Source of the DNA: Asterias amurensis
Lineage: Eukaryota; Echinodermata; Asteroidea; Forcipulatida; Asteriidae
Reading direction: 5' to 3'
NCBI RefSeq assembly: GCF_032118995.1
Contig: NC_092657.1
Span: forward strand, 6,650,391 to 6,714,390
DNA length: 64,000 bases
The stretch's first letter is position 1. Every line of letters begins with the position of its first letter. The notes beneath the pieces were generated by a model. That model searched no databases. It saw only the letters and a list, made by a program, of their open reading frames with translations, and had not been told where the DNA came from. Position numbers and translations under genes: made by a program. Below are positions 24,801 to 34,354 of this stretch, in pieces.

Positions 24801-25313
24801 AGCTGGGGTGCTTCAGACAAAATTATTTCCCATGATGCTTACAATTTTGGAATTTCAGGGAGGCTATGACATGTATGAAGGGGGGGCCCCAACTTTTTGA
24901 CCTGGGTGCCCTTTCAAAAAATTCCAATAGACTGTTTTAATAATTTTTAATGGAAGTGCCCTTTTCAAAATCAAAATCACCTTGCCCTCTTAAGACAATA
25001 AACACTTCAATAATAATATAACAAGTTCTTAAATTTGCATCGGGGTAAAGAATTTCTTAACTGTGACTTTGATTTACTTGTTACACTATAGGTATGGCAT
25101 TTCAGCACCGCCTTCACACCCATCAGGAAGTGGGGTTTTGATGATTTCCCCAGTATGGCAGTTCACCTTAGTAAGTGCCCTTACAATGTCAAACACACGC
25201 AGACAGATCCAGTGCGGGTCATGATCAAACTACCACAGCCAGTAATACCCACTGCTGATGAATCGCTAGAGGTCAAAAGGTCACAGGAGGATCTCACTGA
25301 GGGGAGTGGCTGA
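14699..25313 (+). CDS. FBXO30: F-box only protein 30-like, five coding exons
   Basis: Substrate-receptor subunit of an SCF-type ubiquitin ligase. Coding exons: 14,699-15,673, 16,189-16,332, 17,229-17,384, 23,330-24,214 and 25,092-25,313. All four introns between coding exons are phase 0 with GT-AG ends, giving 793 aa; human FBXO30 is about 745 aa. The N-terminus (residues 12-97) is a Cys/His-rich TRAF-type zinc finger ending in CTMEWNRWP, a stretch conserved in FBXO30/FBXO40. Exons 4 and 5 join inside a second conserved block (YTFLCAQ to VFRRDEFASHF, then GLNGWLEPRCPL). The F-box is at about 659-705 (YLSGLPSELLRYLTRFLD). The C-terminal exon has the family's WHFSTAF and HLSKCPYNV. The middle (residues 150-400) is Ser-rich, low complexity and poorly conserved, so exon 3 is the least certain. 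The ATG is 2 bp inside the exon and is followed at once by the zinc finger, as in vertebrate FBXO30. FBXO40 is the alternative, but vertebrate FBXO40 looks like a later paralogue. Confidence 0.93.
16342..16712 (-). mobile_element. MITE, family Y, just after the FBXO30 exon 3 donor
   Basis: TTAAAGGCAGTGGACACTAT at the left and AACCAATAGTGTCCACTGTA at the right. It starts about 9 bp after the splice donor at 16,333, an unusually tight insertion next to a coding exon. Confidence 0.8.
16823..17120. mobile_element. Fold-back MITE, family X, shortened centre
   Basis: ATTAAAGGGATCGGGC at the left and GATCCAAGGCAACGTGTCCC followed by TTTA at the right. Sits in intron 3 of FBXO30, about 110 bp before exon 4. 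The central hairpin is reduced compared with the full copies. Confidence 0.7.
17475..17670. mobile_element. 196-bp TIR element (AATAGACCGATCCATTA ends)
   Basis: AATAGACCGATCCATTA at the left and TAATGGATCGGTCTATT at the right are exact inverse repeats. Inside is GC-rich (CCGCGCGCGCCAAGCATATG), unlike the flanking intron. Non-coding MITE in intron 4 of FBXO30. Confidence 0.8.
17899..18284 (+). mobile_element. MITE, family Y
   Basis: AAAGCTAGTGGACACTATTGG to AAAGTCCACTGCCTTTAATT, with the diagnostic internal AACCTCTCCCCATAACTCA. Lies in intron 4 of FBXO30. Confidence 0.8.
18527..18687. mobile_element. Short MITE, family W
   Basis: GATTTCACGAAAGGCTAGAA at the left against GAGTTTGGTGAAATCGACGG at the right, with the mirrored AATCCTAACTCTAGTTAGGA and AAGATTAATCCTAAGTTAGG words. 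Directly abuts the 50-bp array. Confidence 0.7.
18690..21588. repeat. 50-bp tandem array in FBXO30 intron 4, split by an insertion
   Basis: The unit (GAGCTACGAGTCCTGTCTTG, TTAATGATACCCCGGTCCAG, TAAAGATCCT) repeats every 50 bp about 34 times from 19,872 to 21,588, with one further unit at 18,690-18,730 before the inserted element. Units vary at three positions in a patchwork (CTAC/CTAT/GTAT, CCCCGG/CCCTGG), which points to local exchange between units. No coding frame spans it. Confidence 0.95.
18731..19871. mobile_element. 1.14-kb TIR element inserted into the 50-bp array
   Basis: Left end GCCATTTTTTTTTT then GATTACTTAGATAACGG, right end CCGTAATCCAAGTTATT then AAAAAAAAATGGC, an imperfect inverted repeat of about 30 bp. 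The array word CTGAG flanks it on both sides (18,726-18,730 and 19,872-19,876) and the uninterrupted array has it once, so this is a 5-bp target-site duplication (6 bp if the adjoining C is counted). The inside has long A runs at about 18,796-18,820 and 18,860-18,892, a T run at about 19,740-19,766, and CpG-rich patches. I see no transposase, so it is non-autonomous. Confidence 0.8.
21749..21995. mobile_element. Inverted-repeat MITE, GCTTAAG family
   Basis: GGGGCCAATTTCATAGAGCT at the left against AGCTCTATGAAGTTGGGCCC at the right, with TGCTTAAGCA words next to both ends. Intron 4 of FBXO30. Confidence 0.8.
21996..22275. repeat. 32-bp tandem array, about 9 units
   Basis: Units GATGATTAGAAATCAATAAA then AGAAGTATTCCA (or ACTCCA) repeat every 32 bp. 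The array starts directly at the end of the GCTTAAG MITE, so the MITE edge may have seeded it. Confidence 0.92.
22276..23329. other. Remainder of FBXO30 intron 4
   Basis: Has an ATT microsatellite at about 22,484-22,500, AT-rich sequence and the tRNA-like fragment listed separately. The 127-codon - frame (22,635-23,018) has no family resemblance. Confidence 0.4.
23012..23072 (+). repeat. tRNA-like SINE fragment
   Basis: Carries an A-box-like TAGCTCAGTTGG and, 30 bp on, a B-box-like GGTCGTTGGGTCAAATCCC, the internal pol III promoter elements of a tRNA. No full cloverleaf forms that I can see, so a tRNA-derived SINE head is more likely than a working tRNA. Confidence 0.5.
24215..25091. repeat. 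FBXO30 intron 5 with a SINE-like repeat (about 24,289-24,730)
   Basis: The block has an ATT/AAT-rich lead (24,300-24,335), the words CCCTGAGCAAGACACTTTAC and GGTAAATGGGTACCAGTGAG, then GAAGCGCTTTTCTGG and a TTATTATTATT tail. These words are typical of dispersed echinoderm SINE-like repeats. A second dispersed fragment (about 24,885-24,995) resembles 17,720-17,815. Confidence 0.5.
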
Positions 25314-25517
25314 GAGGCAAAAGGGGGAGATAGGAGTGGCAGTTGTTGATCTTGAACATGGTCTGTGGATCGAGTTTGAAACATTGGCTTCCTGTTTATT
25401 GTAGGCTGATAAAAACTGCTGGTTACCGGTTTGCTCCCTACGTCTTTGACCACTTGTTGCTATTCTACTATCGGGAAGCCAAGAAGTTGCCAACCACAGA
25501 CAGCCTACCAAAAACTG

Positions 25518-25855
25518 CCTGGGGCCGATTTCACAAAGAGTAAAGCCTGCCCGGGTCATACTTCCTGCGAATGCGAAAGCGATATGAGTTCCGAATCAGC
25601 TCTGTTTATGCTGCGAATGTTTCGCAGCAGTTGAGCATATTTAAACTGATGCGAGTTATTTGTTGAGAGTTTGTGACATCAAAATTTGTATCGCATTCGC
25701 ATTCACAGGAAATATAAACCAGGCTTTAATCAATCTAATAACTGCAAATCAATCGTAGTCGCTTAGTAAGTGTGATGTCACAATACAAATCACTATGGTG
25801 ATACTGACACGTTGTTGTACGATGGACTTTATTGCTTTGTGAAATTGAGCCCAGT
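25518..25855. mobile_element. MITE with another MITE inside it, just 3' of FBXO30
   Basis: The outer element has ends GGGGCCGATTTCACAAAG and CTTTGTGAAATTGAGCCC, as at 11,150-11,297. Inside lies a TAAAGCCTGCCCGGGTCATA to AAATATAAACCAGGCTTTAA element (25,541-25,729) of the 1,803-1,947 family. The outer one is therefore older. Both probably fall in or next to the FBXO30 3' UTR, whose end I could not fix. Confidence 0.7.
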
Positions 25856-26865
25856 TGTACTGTTCTTCTGTTTTGACTTTATACGCAAGTGCAACACTTT
25901 TGGTCCCTGATAAATATATTTGTGCATGAGGTACAGTACGTCACAATGCTACCCAAAACGAGGCAATGGGCGCAACCACTGCAAGTGATGGGGAACGTGC
26001 GCCCAACGCCTCACTTTAGGTAAGAACTATGACGTCATGCATAAATATTAAGAGAGGCGTACTGGTGGGACTAACGGAGCTTGAAATATTAACTAGACCA
26101 TAGACCACTGGTCTGAGTTTAGTTTAACTTTAGCACTGGGCCAGTAATCTCACTGACAAGTGTTCTTCCAATCTCATTTATTTTATGATTTACAAATTTG
26201 TAAAAGAGCTTTTCACTTCCAAACCTTAAAGGAACTATTACAGAATTAACTGCTTTTTGCTAACAAAACAGTTGCTGGCAGTGTAAGCACTTTATGCAAG
26301 CCACCATGTAAATGTATGTAAACTGACAAACCTGTAGAAATTTGAGATCGTTCAGGCATCTGGGTCACAGAAAAGTAGTGGAAAAAACCAATGGCACATT
26401 TTGCATGACATCTGTCAGTGTCTGTTAAAAAAAAAAAAAAAAAAAACGCTCACTGAGTGATAAAATGAAATTAGTTTTATGTATTTCTCATCAAATATGA
26501 CATTTCAGACAGAAAGATTTGAAAGGGGATGTTTTCTACTATCATCATTAGACCGTGTAAGTTTTATGTAAATTTATCTGTGATCGTAGACGATTTTTTT
26601 TCTTACCAATTCCGTAACGTTCTTTTAAAGTTTCAGGAAATAGGAAAATTAGAGAACTACACGTACATGTATCTGGCAAGTAGACACACACATGGTGTTA
26701 CCGCACACCAAATAAAGTGATACCTCACCATGCAATGCCTCAAAACCTTTTGTAGGGCTTTTAAAAGTAGCTCTTGGCTAGAAAAGCTGAGCCATAAGAT
26801 CATTTATCTAGTGAAGATCTTCTTCTGTCAGCCAGGCAGTTGATTTCACAAAACGCTTGGATTAA
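25856..26865. other. Intergenic, no gene seen
   Basis: Poly-A run at about 26,426-26,446. AATAAA-type words occur (for example near 26,711) but none can be tied to FBXO30. No exon is supported. Confidence 0.4.
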
Positions 26866-27368
26866 TCCTATCTCGAGTTAGGACAACGAGTAACTCATGT
26901 CCTAACTTAAATATTGGTAACTACTCAAAATAATTATTAGCACAAAACCTTACTTGGTTAAGAGTAATGGGGTGAGGTTGATAGTATAAAACATTGTGAG
27001 AAACGGCTCCCTCTGAAGTGACGTAGTTTTTGAGAAAGATGTAATTTTCCGCGTATTCGATTTCGAGACCTCAGATTTAGAATTTGAGGTCTCAAAATCA
27101 AGCATCTGAAAGCACACAACTTTGTGTGACAAGGTATTTTTTCACGATTATCTCGCAACTTCAACGACCAATTGAGCTCAAATTTTCACTGGTTTGTTAT
27201 TTTATGCATATGTTGAGATACACCAAGTAAGAAGACTGGTCTTTGACAATTACCAATAGGTGTCGAGGGTCTTTAAGATGGGTTCAATTGGTCCTAATTT
27301 CCATTGCTGCTCGTCCTCAGTCCTAAAATTAATCCAAAGTTAGGAAAAATTTGGTGAAATCGGCGGCT
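26866..27368. mobile_element. Family W MITE split by a family Y MITE
   Basis: The W element starts with CTTGGATTAATCCTATCTCG, breaks at about 26,909, and resumes at about 27,277 to end in GTTAGGAAAAATTTGGTGAA. Between them is a minus-orientation Y copy (ATATTGGTAACTACTCAAAA to ATTACCAATAGGTGTCGAGG). W was there first. Confidence 0.7.
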
Positions 27369-27397
27369 GGCAGGTTACTTGGGTATTAATGGGAGGA

Positions 27398-27572
27398 AGT
27401 CAGCTGCCGATTTCACCAAACTCTTCCTAACTTAGGATTAATCTTAGGACTGAGGACGAGTAAAGTTTTGACCAATAGACATTAGGACGAAATTGAACCC
27501 ATCCTAAGTTAGGACGAGTTTACTCGTTCTAACTCGAGATAGGATTAATCCTAGCATTTCGTGAACTCGGCT
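27398..27572. mobile_element. Family W MITE, inverted relative to its neighbour
   Basis: AGCTGCCGATTTCACCAAAC at the left and TTTCGTGAACTCGGCTGC at the right. It is a complete W copy in opposite orientation to the split one 30 bp upstream, so the pair forms a larger inverted repeat. Confidence 0.7.
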
Positions 27573-28052
27573 GCAGTTTTCTCATTTTGTGGAAGTTGAG
27601 CATTGTTCGTTCTTCAATGTTTCTCTCTGATTTGGGGATTATTTTTTTTCTTTTTCAAGTTGCAGACAGATGTGAAGTAGTTGAGTGAGTGCAATGAAAA
27701 ATAGGGAAATATTTGACGGGTTTTTAAATTGTACTCAATCAGAATGTAATTCCGAGGAATGTGTGTAATATTAATTATATATTGAATGATTGGTTTGACG
27801 ATTAGATTTAAAATTTGTCTAATGTATTTAGTGCCCAAGACCCATGCCATTCAAAGGGTGTTCCAGAGAACAAAACAGAAAACATTTCTTGTCCCTTTTA
27901 TGGGCTCAATACGCCTACTTTTCTTTGAGTGTGATGTGACTTCCATACTGTTCATAGTGGTTTACCATCTAGCACTCTGATTGTCAGCAGTACAGCTTCT
28001 GTTTAGGAAGTCTAACCTACTACATTCGTTCTGAGAATAGATTTACCGACAT
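27573..28052. other. Intergenic, no feature seen
   Basis: AT-rich. Open frames here are short and unrelated to anything I recognise. Confidence 0.4.
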
Positions 28053-28296
28053 GGGCCCAATTACATAGAGCTGCTTAAGCACAAAATTCTGCTTAAGCAA
28101 AATAATCCATGCTTAGTAAAATCAGAATACCGGCCAAGATTCAACTCCATTGTTATGCTAAGTAAACAATAGCTCAATACCAGTCACAAGCAATATATAT
28201 GGCATGAAATTTTGGCCAGTAATATGTGTAAAAAAGCAAGCTATTTGCGTGCTTAAGCACATCTTTTGCTAAGCAGCTCTATGAAATTAGCCCCTG
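28053..28296. mobile_element. Inverted-repeat MITE, GCTTAAG family
   Basis: ATGGGCCCAATTACATAGAG then CTGCTTAAGC at the left, mirrored by GCTAAGCAGCTCTATGAAAT then TAGCCCC at the right. The inner part matches 21,749-21,995 in reverse (CATTGTTATGCTAAGTAAAC). Confidence 0.8.
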
Positions 28297-28846
28297 TTCA
28301 GTTGATAGCAGCTCTTTTTGAAATGGTCTCGGTCTGTGAATTTTTTTATCACCAACTTGTGTCTGGTCAGGGCCCCCATAACTCAGAGTCCAGTCTGACA
28401 GAACACTAAGCCACAACCACTCACAGCAAACAACTCCATAATGATCAAAATATAAAACGTTGTTCTTTGTAGCCAAATAAGCTTCACTAGATTTAAATAA
28501 TTTATTGTACCAACAATATTTGAAGTATAAAAACTAACTTAAATAATATGTACAAATTCTATGCAATTTCGTTCTTGATAATGTATTGAAATGCTTGCCG
28601 TTATACAGGAGTAAGATTAACATGTAGCTCAATAAACTGTCAATTTTATTTCATTGTTTTGTATTTTGTTTGCCTCACCACAAGGAACTGTTTGAATTAG
28701 TGGCTGATGCTATGGCTGTGGCTAGCCGAACATGTTAGCATGCATTGAAGCATAGGCTGTTAGCAACAGTCTTACACTCTTAGCCGCTACTTCAGACATG
28801 GCACAAAGCCCTTACACCAGATAAATGTTATAGGCACTGCATACTA
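28297..28846. other. Intergenic, no feature seen
   Basis: No supported ORF, exon or repeat. Confidence 0.4.
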
Positions 28847-29079
28847 CGGTGGCTGATCTCCGCCAACAACTAAACACTTTTTAAGTATGGCGTTATAACG
28901 CCCTATACGGCGTTATAACGCCCTAAATTATGGCGTTATAGCCCTAATTGAGTAATAGGGCGTTGTTATGCTGTAATAGAGCATTATAATGCTGTAAAAT
29001 AGAGCGATATAACGCCGTAAATTTAGGGCGTTATACTGCTGTATAGGGCGTTATAACTCCATACCGAGATCAGCCACCG
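28847..29079. mobile_element. Fold-back element made of GGCGTTATAACGCC palindromes
   Basis: The ends CGGTGGCTGATCTC and GAGATCAGCCACCG are exact inverse repeats. The inside holds several GGCGTTATAACGCC-type palindromes and decayed versions (GGGCGTTATAAC, GCATTATAATGC), so each arm can also fold on itself. Non-coding. Confidence 0.8.
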
Positions 29080-29149
29080 TTGTATACAATGTAGGCCCTA
29101 TGTATTTGGTACTTTTCCCGAGTTATGCGAATCAAATTCACAGGAGAAT

Positions 29150-29226
29150 CACGCATGTGGGATTCAAACCCACAACCATTGCATTGCTAGAGCAGATGTG
29201 TTACCACTAGACCACCGTGCTAGCCT
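29150..29226 (-). repeat. tRNA-like SINE head (minus strand)
   Basis: On the minus strand GCACGGTGGTCTAGTGGTAA is an A-box and GGTTTGAATCCCAC a B-box at tRNA-like spacing. I cannot pair a full acceptor stem with confidence, so a SINE is more likely than a tRNA gene. Confidence 0.5.
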
Positions 29227-29676
29227 GATGGCTCAATGCAGTTTGAGTACTTAGCAGCGGGTACTTCAACCATTGAGAAACTTTTAATTCTTGGTTTCTA
29301 CCCTTACACCAATGTGTATTATCACTTAGGCCTATTTGTAACTTTGAACTGCCAATGAATTGCTTTTACGTAGGTTTGTACACTTACATTTATATGTCAC
29401 TCGGCTTCTAAATACATATAGCTCTCGTGTTTCTCAGCTATATGAGTTGTACTTCGATTTTGAAAAAGTCATGTTTCTTTCGTGTTTTTCCCAAAACAAC
29501 TGCACTTTTTACTGTAAACTCCCATTTGTAACAACTATTTAGAGCAACACTTTCCCTCCCCCATTCAATAGTATTGTACACGCTGCTCAATATTAAAACA
29601 TGAAATTTAATTTTTGTGTTTTGGATTTTAAGAGTGATGTTGTTTAAATATTGCCCCTTTACCGACTGTTACTGGT
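29227..29676. other. Intergenic, no feature seen
   Basis: AT-rich, with short chance frames only. Confidence 0.4.
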
Positions 29677-30069
29677 TAAAGGCATGCACACTGTTGGTAA
29701 TTACTCAAAATAATTGTTAGCATTTTATAAAAACTTACTTGTATTGGTAACAAGCTATCAAGCTATCGAGAGTGTTGTGTGAGAAACAGCTCCCTTGGAA
29801 GTAACGTAGTTAATGAGAAAGAAGTACTTTCCCACTAAAATATTTGAATGGATTTGGAGACCTCAGCTGAGGTCTCGAATTCAAGCATCTGAAATCACAC
29901 AACTTCAGGCAACAAGGGTGTTTTTCTTCCATTATTCTCTCGCAACTTTGACGACCTATATTGAGTTCATATTTCCACAGGTTTATTTTATGAGTTATGT
30001 TCTGTTGAGGTACACCAAGTGAGTAGGGACTGGTCTTTGACAATATTACCAAAGGTTCCCAGTGTCTTT
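29677..30069 (-). mobile_element. MITE, family Y
   Basis: TTAAAGGCATGCACACTGTT to TACCAAAGGTTCCCAGTGTC, with the central hairpin GGAGACCTCAGCTGAGGTCTC reduced to a short perfect palindrome. Confidence 0.75.
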
Positions 30070-30243
30070 AACTTTAATAAGGACCATGCGCGGCATCTCA
30101 TACTTTTTAGTTCTCTTGTAATTACTGTATGTTTACTTTAAAGTGCTGCGCTGTCTCTCTCTACCATTGCCGTTCTGCGGTCTCCATCGCTAGTTCGAGC
30201 GATATTGGTCATACCCACAGGTAACTCCGCACCCAAGGCTGTT

Positions 30244-30635
30244 ATTAAAGGAACACGTCGCCTTGGATAGGTCGAGTTGGTCTTTGAAAAGCGTTTGTAA
30301 CCGTTTGTTATAAAATGCATGATTTGAAAGATATTTTAAAAGCAGAATATAATGATCCACCCACACAAGTATCACTCGAAATTGCGTGGTTTTCCTGTTA
30401 CCTCGTCAACAAACACGGTCGGCCATTTATGGAAGTCAAATTTTTGACTCCCATAAATGGCCGACCGTGTTAGTTCGCAAAGAAAAAGGAAAACCACGCA
30501 ATTTCGAGGCAAATGTGTGTGGGTCATTGTATTCTACTTTTTAAAACATCTTTCTAACCATAATTTTTTTATGCATTTTATAACAAACGCTTTTCAAAGA
30601 CCAACTCGACCGATCCAAAGCAATTGTTCCTTTAA
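30244..30635. mobile_element. Fold-back MITE, family X (full length)
   Basis: ATTAAAGGAACACGTCGCCT at the left and GATCCAAAGCAATTGTTCCT at the right. The centre (TCGGCCATTTATGGAAGTCA against TGACTCCCATAAATGGCCGA) is a near-perfect palindrome. Confidence 0.85.
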
Positions 30636-30956
30636 TGTTCTCTTTAACACCATAATTATATTCAATCGAGACGTTTCTGAGATTGTTTTCTTTTTCCGCA
30701 AACCTTGCATACAAACATTGCAAACAATCAAACTACACATACCCTTTTTTCGTTTTGTGTTAATGAAAGTTCAAGTATTTTCAAAATCCAAAGGGCAAAA
30801 ATTGTACTGCTCAAATTGTAAGACTTATTGTTCTGTTTCTTTTGCCATTGCATTAGGCCTCTAAATGGCCTAAGATTGCACCACGGGCTTTACAATCTCA
30901 TTCTCACTCTTTGACAGATGAAAATGCTGTTGCCCAAAAAGGTTCTACTGCATTTA

Positions 30957-30990
30957 AAAGCTCCGTACGTACTACGGAGCTTTTAAAGGG
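30957..30990. other. Short near-perfect hairpin
   Basis: TAAAAGCTCCGTA and TACGGAGCTTTTA pair across a CGTAC loop. A stray 34-bp palindrome; function unknown. Confidence 0.7.
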
Positions 30991-31009
30991 ACATGCGTTC
31001 AGTTAAAAA

Positions 31010-32200
31010 ATAACTGCGCCAAGAGGGTCCACGGTGACTTCTCTGATCAAAGGCCATTTTTGTCCAACATTTAATCAACTTTTGTATTATGCCAACTTAG
31101 AGCCAATTGTGTGTGGCCAACTTTGGTCCAACGCACGTGCTTTTAACGAAGGAAGATATACAAATCGTGCCGATGTTGGGCCAAACATAACTTTAGCAAT
31201 ATGGGGCCAACGCAAGGGTGCGTTCGATTTGTTTCCCTGGGTCGACCCCGGTCTGCCCCCGGTCGGTGCGTTCGAATAGCTTTGACGTCATTCAAGGGGC
31301 TCACCCGGTGTGGCGGTTTCAGTCTTCCGCCGTGTTCAGTTTCCCGGGTGACGTAGCCGGACATTTCAGCACGTTGTTCGAACGGTTTTAGTTTCCGGAG
31401 AGTAACACGGATGACTCAATACGGCACTAAACATGGACTACTTTCGCTTGTTGTGCGCAGGCATCGCATGACGTAATTGTTACCGTATTTGGTCATTCGG
31501 AAAACTGAACACGGCGGAAAGTTGAAACCGCCACACCGGGTCAGCCCCAAGTGCCCTGCTTGTGGCGTGGGTCACTTGGGGGCTGGCCCCAGGTGCATGA
31601 CGTCACCACGAGAGGGGTGATCGTTCGATTAGCTCTTGTCAGGGGCTCACCTAGTGAGCACCGCGGTGTCGACCCAGGGAAGCTAATCGAACGCACCCCA
31701 AGGATAAAGACAGGTCCCTGCTGTCAGATCCAGTGGTTCCATCGTGTACAATGATACGTGCAGTAGGAAGAAACTGTAATGTAATTTGACTGCGTATCTC
31801 TATGTGAAATGAATGAGGTCAAAGGTGAAACTACACGCCGGTTTAGAGGCAGGTCTCTGGCGTTGCTCACGAGCCTCGAAAAGTGAGGGCGAGGGCCAAC
31901 GTAGATAAGACCATCATAAAAAAAAACTGCGCCAACAGAGGGCCCACAGTGACTTCTCTGATTTTGCCAACTTAGAGCAAATTATGGTGTTTGGCCAACG
32001 TTGGTCCAATGAAGGAAGATACAAATCGTGGCAATGTTGGGCCAATGATTAAAACCAAGCCAATATAAAGCAATGTTGTTCTCACGTGGGGCATATCGTC
32101 GGCCCAATGTAATTCAACCGACACCGACCGTACCAACAAAACCATATAATAATGTGCCAACATTGGCCCAACGTGTGCTTGCTGTGCAACTGATGATTGA
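31010..32200. repeat. Two copies of a GGCCAAC-rich repeat flanking a TIR element
   Basis: AACTGCGCCAAGAGGGTCC at 31,013 and AACTGCGCCAACAGAGGGCC at 31,925 start two related blocks rich in TTGGCCCAAC-type words, both containing GTGACTTCTCTGAT. The TIR element at 31,214-31,699 lies between them. Confidence 0.6.
31214..31699. mobile_element. TIR element, GGGTGCGTTCGATTTGTTTCCC ends
   Basis: GGTGCGTTCGATTTGTTTCC then CTGGGTCGAC at the left, mirrored by GTCGACCCAGGGAAGCTAAT then CGAACGCACC at the right. A second mirrored pair lies inside (GTGTGGCGGTTTCAGTCTTC near 31,309 against GAAAGTTGAAACCGCCACAC near 31,516). The interior is GC-rich compared with its surroundings. No transposase. Confidence 0.8.
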
Positions 32201-32615
32201 CAAGAAGGCATGAAAACACGTTATTGCTACAAAGTGGGGAATTGAACCACGCGGTCTGTTCTAAAAATCCATTGTCAGGTTCTTCTGGTCCGCTTTATGT
32301 TCGTCAAATACCCCTGTAGACGACAAAACTACGAACATTATAATGCCCAGACCCAGAATCTACAAATAAAGCAAACATTTTCACCGTTTTGTGTAAACCT
32401 CGATCAAGTCAACAGTGGCAGCATGTTTTTTTTAGCAGCATGGGCGACTTCATCCCATGTGTTTTGTTTTATCAATAAGGGATAGGTTTCTAGCACCAAA
32501 TGGTGTTTATATTGGGTTCAGACCTCGAAGGCTCTTATTACAAATAATATTGCAATTTTTCAGCATGTTCTAAAATATTTTAATTGCTTGAGTTTGAAAA
32601 AAGAGAAATTAACCG

Positions 32616-32692
32616 CAGCGAGACATGAACCAATGACCTCTGAAATTAACGTACAAGTGTTCTACCAACTGAGCTATCCAGCCCATGGTGGC
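32616..32692 (-). repeat. tRNA-like SINE head (minus strand)
   Basis: On the minus strand GGATAGCTCAGTTGGTAGAA is a good A-box region and GGTCATTGGTTCATGTCTC a B-box, about 40 bp apart. The 3' part does not close a clean acceptor stem. Confidence 0.55.
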
Positions 32693-32739
32693 GGTGTCCC
32701 TATTTGTCATCAGAAATTGATTAATAGGGACACAGCCAA

Positions 32740-32818
32740 CATAGTGCTGGCTAGCTCATTTTGTTAGAGTGCATGTACGCTAATCTTAAGATTGCTGGTT
32801 CAAGTCTCACTCCAATTA
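32740..32818 (+). repeat. tRNA-like SINE head (plus strand)
   Basis: GCTGGCTAGCTCATTTTGTT (A-box-like) and TTGCTGGTTCAAGTCTCACT (B-box-like). It faces away from the copy at 32,616-32,692, so the two are divergent. Confidence 0.5.
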
Positions 32819-33164
32819 CTTTTCCATTGTTCAAACCCAAACTACTTTTAAAACTCGCACAATCTGTTCCCCTTGTTATTTGTTGCATATTTTAGTATGA
32901 GTGTCTCCACACTAATTTATAAGCTCAGCTCATTAATTTTTGCAATCGAGACATAGGAGGGTTGTTATAAGCAGCTGTATGTAGCTGGTTTCTACATAGT
33001 GAATTTTTTTTACACACAAAAATATTAAGTATAACAACAATATGAGATTTAGAATATGTTTTATTTGCATCAGGGATTATGAATATTTATTGTGGTTTTA
33101 CCCATATAAACCGATGCGTGTGAGCCACTGTATTTTGGAACTTCTTTGAAAAAAAACCATCACA

Positions 33165-33346
33165 GACAAATTACTTGGGTGGTATTCGAAGCCATGACCC
33201 TTGCAACGCTTAGAAACTTTGTATTAAGCGCTATATAAATGCATGTTATTATATTATTATTTGCAATTCTAGAGCAGTGTCATAGAAACTAGTCTAATTG
33301 GCTCTAGAATTGCAAAGGTCATTGGTTTGAATCCCACCCGAGTAAC
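33165..33346. repeat. Inverted pair of tRNA-like repeat ends
   Basis: TTACTTGGGTGGTATTCGAA at the left is mirrored by GTTTGAATCCCACCCGAGTAA at the right, with TTGCAATTCTAGAGC against GCTCTAGAATTGCAA inside. A SINE tail word (AAGCGCTATATAAATGCATG then TTATTATATT) sits at about 33,229-33,260 between them. Confidence 0.55.
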
Positions 33347-33684
33347 ATGCTTGCTTTTTTTCACAGAATTTGGTGGAAGTACTGAGTATGCTATTGACAC
33401 ATCAATGTATATGGGTCAAGCCAAAATGAGGAATAAGATTAATAAAAACAAACTATGGATAAAGAAATTACATTAATTCAAAGGTGTATCATTCATAACA
33501 AGGACATACTCAAAAGACAAGAAAATGATCCAAGAACACGTCATTTTACCTCAACTTGTTAAATTTAATGATCAAGTCAGAAATGAGACCTTCCACTTGG
33601 TACATATGTATTTAGGAAATTAAAGTGGGAGTTAATTTTGGCTGATAGTTGTGATTTTGGCTGATATGAACAATCTTCAAGATG
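33347..33684. other. Intergenic, no feature seen
   Basis: AT-rich, no supportable ORF or repeat. Confidence 0.4.
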
Positions 33685-34051
33685 ATCACTATTGGTAAAC
33701 TACTCAAAATAATTGTTAGCATAAAAACTTGGTAACAAGCAATGGAGAGCTGTTGATAGTGTAAAACATTGTGAGAAACGGCTCCCTCGGAAGTAACTTA
33801 GTTTCCAAGAAAGAAGTAATTTTCCACAAATGTGACTTCGAGACCTCAGATTTAGAATTTGAGGTCTCAAAATCAAGACATGAAAGCACACAACTTGGTG
33901 TGACAAGGGTTTTTTTCTTCCATTATTTTACCGCAACTTTGATGACCAATTGAGTTCAAATTTTCACAGGTTTGTCATTTTGTACATATGAATGTTGAGA
34001 TACTCAACGTGAGAAAACTGGTCTTTGACAACTACCAAAAAGTGTCTATAA
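33685..34051 (-). mobile_element. MITE, family Y
   Basis: CACTATTGGTAAACTACTCA to CAACTACCAAAAAGTGTCTA, with the hairpin GAGACCTCAGATTTAGAATTT in the middle. Minus orientation relative to the copy at 5,887. Confidence 0.75.
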
Positions 34052-34354
34052 AACAGACGTTACAAAATATTTAACCTGCAATAGTTTTAAACCATGTAAC
34101 GCCAAGTGGTTTTGTTTTTCAAAGTGAAAAGAATGAGATTTCCAATTTCTTTACTTCTTGTTCATCCCATCAAGTCTCTCCTAGACTAGTTTTTCTATGG
34201 ATTGGGCTGGCACTTTTGCAATGGTGAAAGAAATGCGTTGTGGATTATCATCAGATAAAGTAAAAAGTGACATGCTATGATAAATAACCATGTACCCGCC
34301 CCGCCCACTTATGATCTTTTAGCTGCAATCCTCTCCATCGAATCTGTGATGTAG

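Noticed and set aside
32616-32818. Possible tRNA genes
   Set aside because: A and B boxes are present but I cannot form a full cloverleaf with a proper acceptor stem; tRNA-derived SINE heads fit better.
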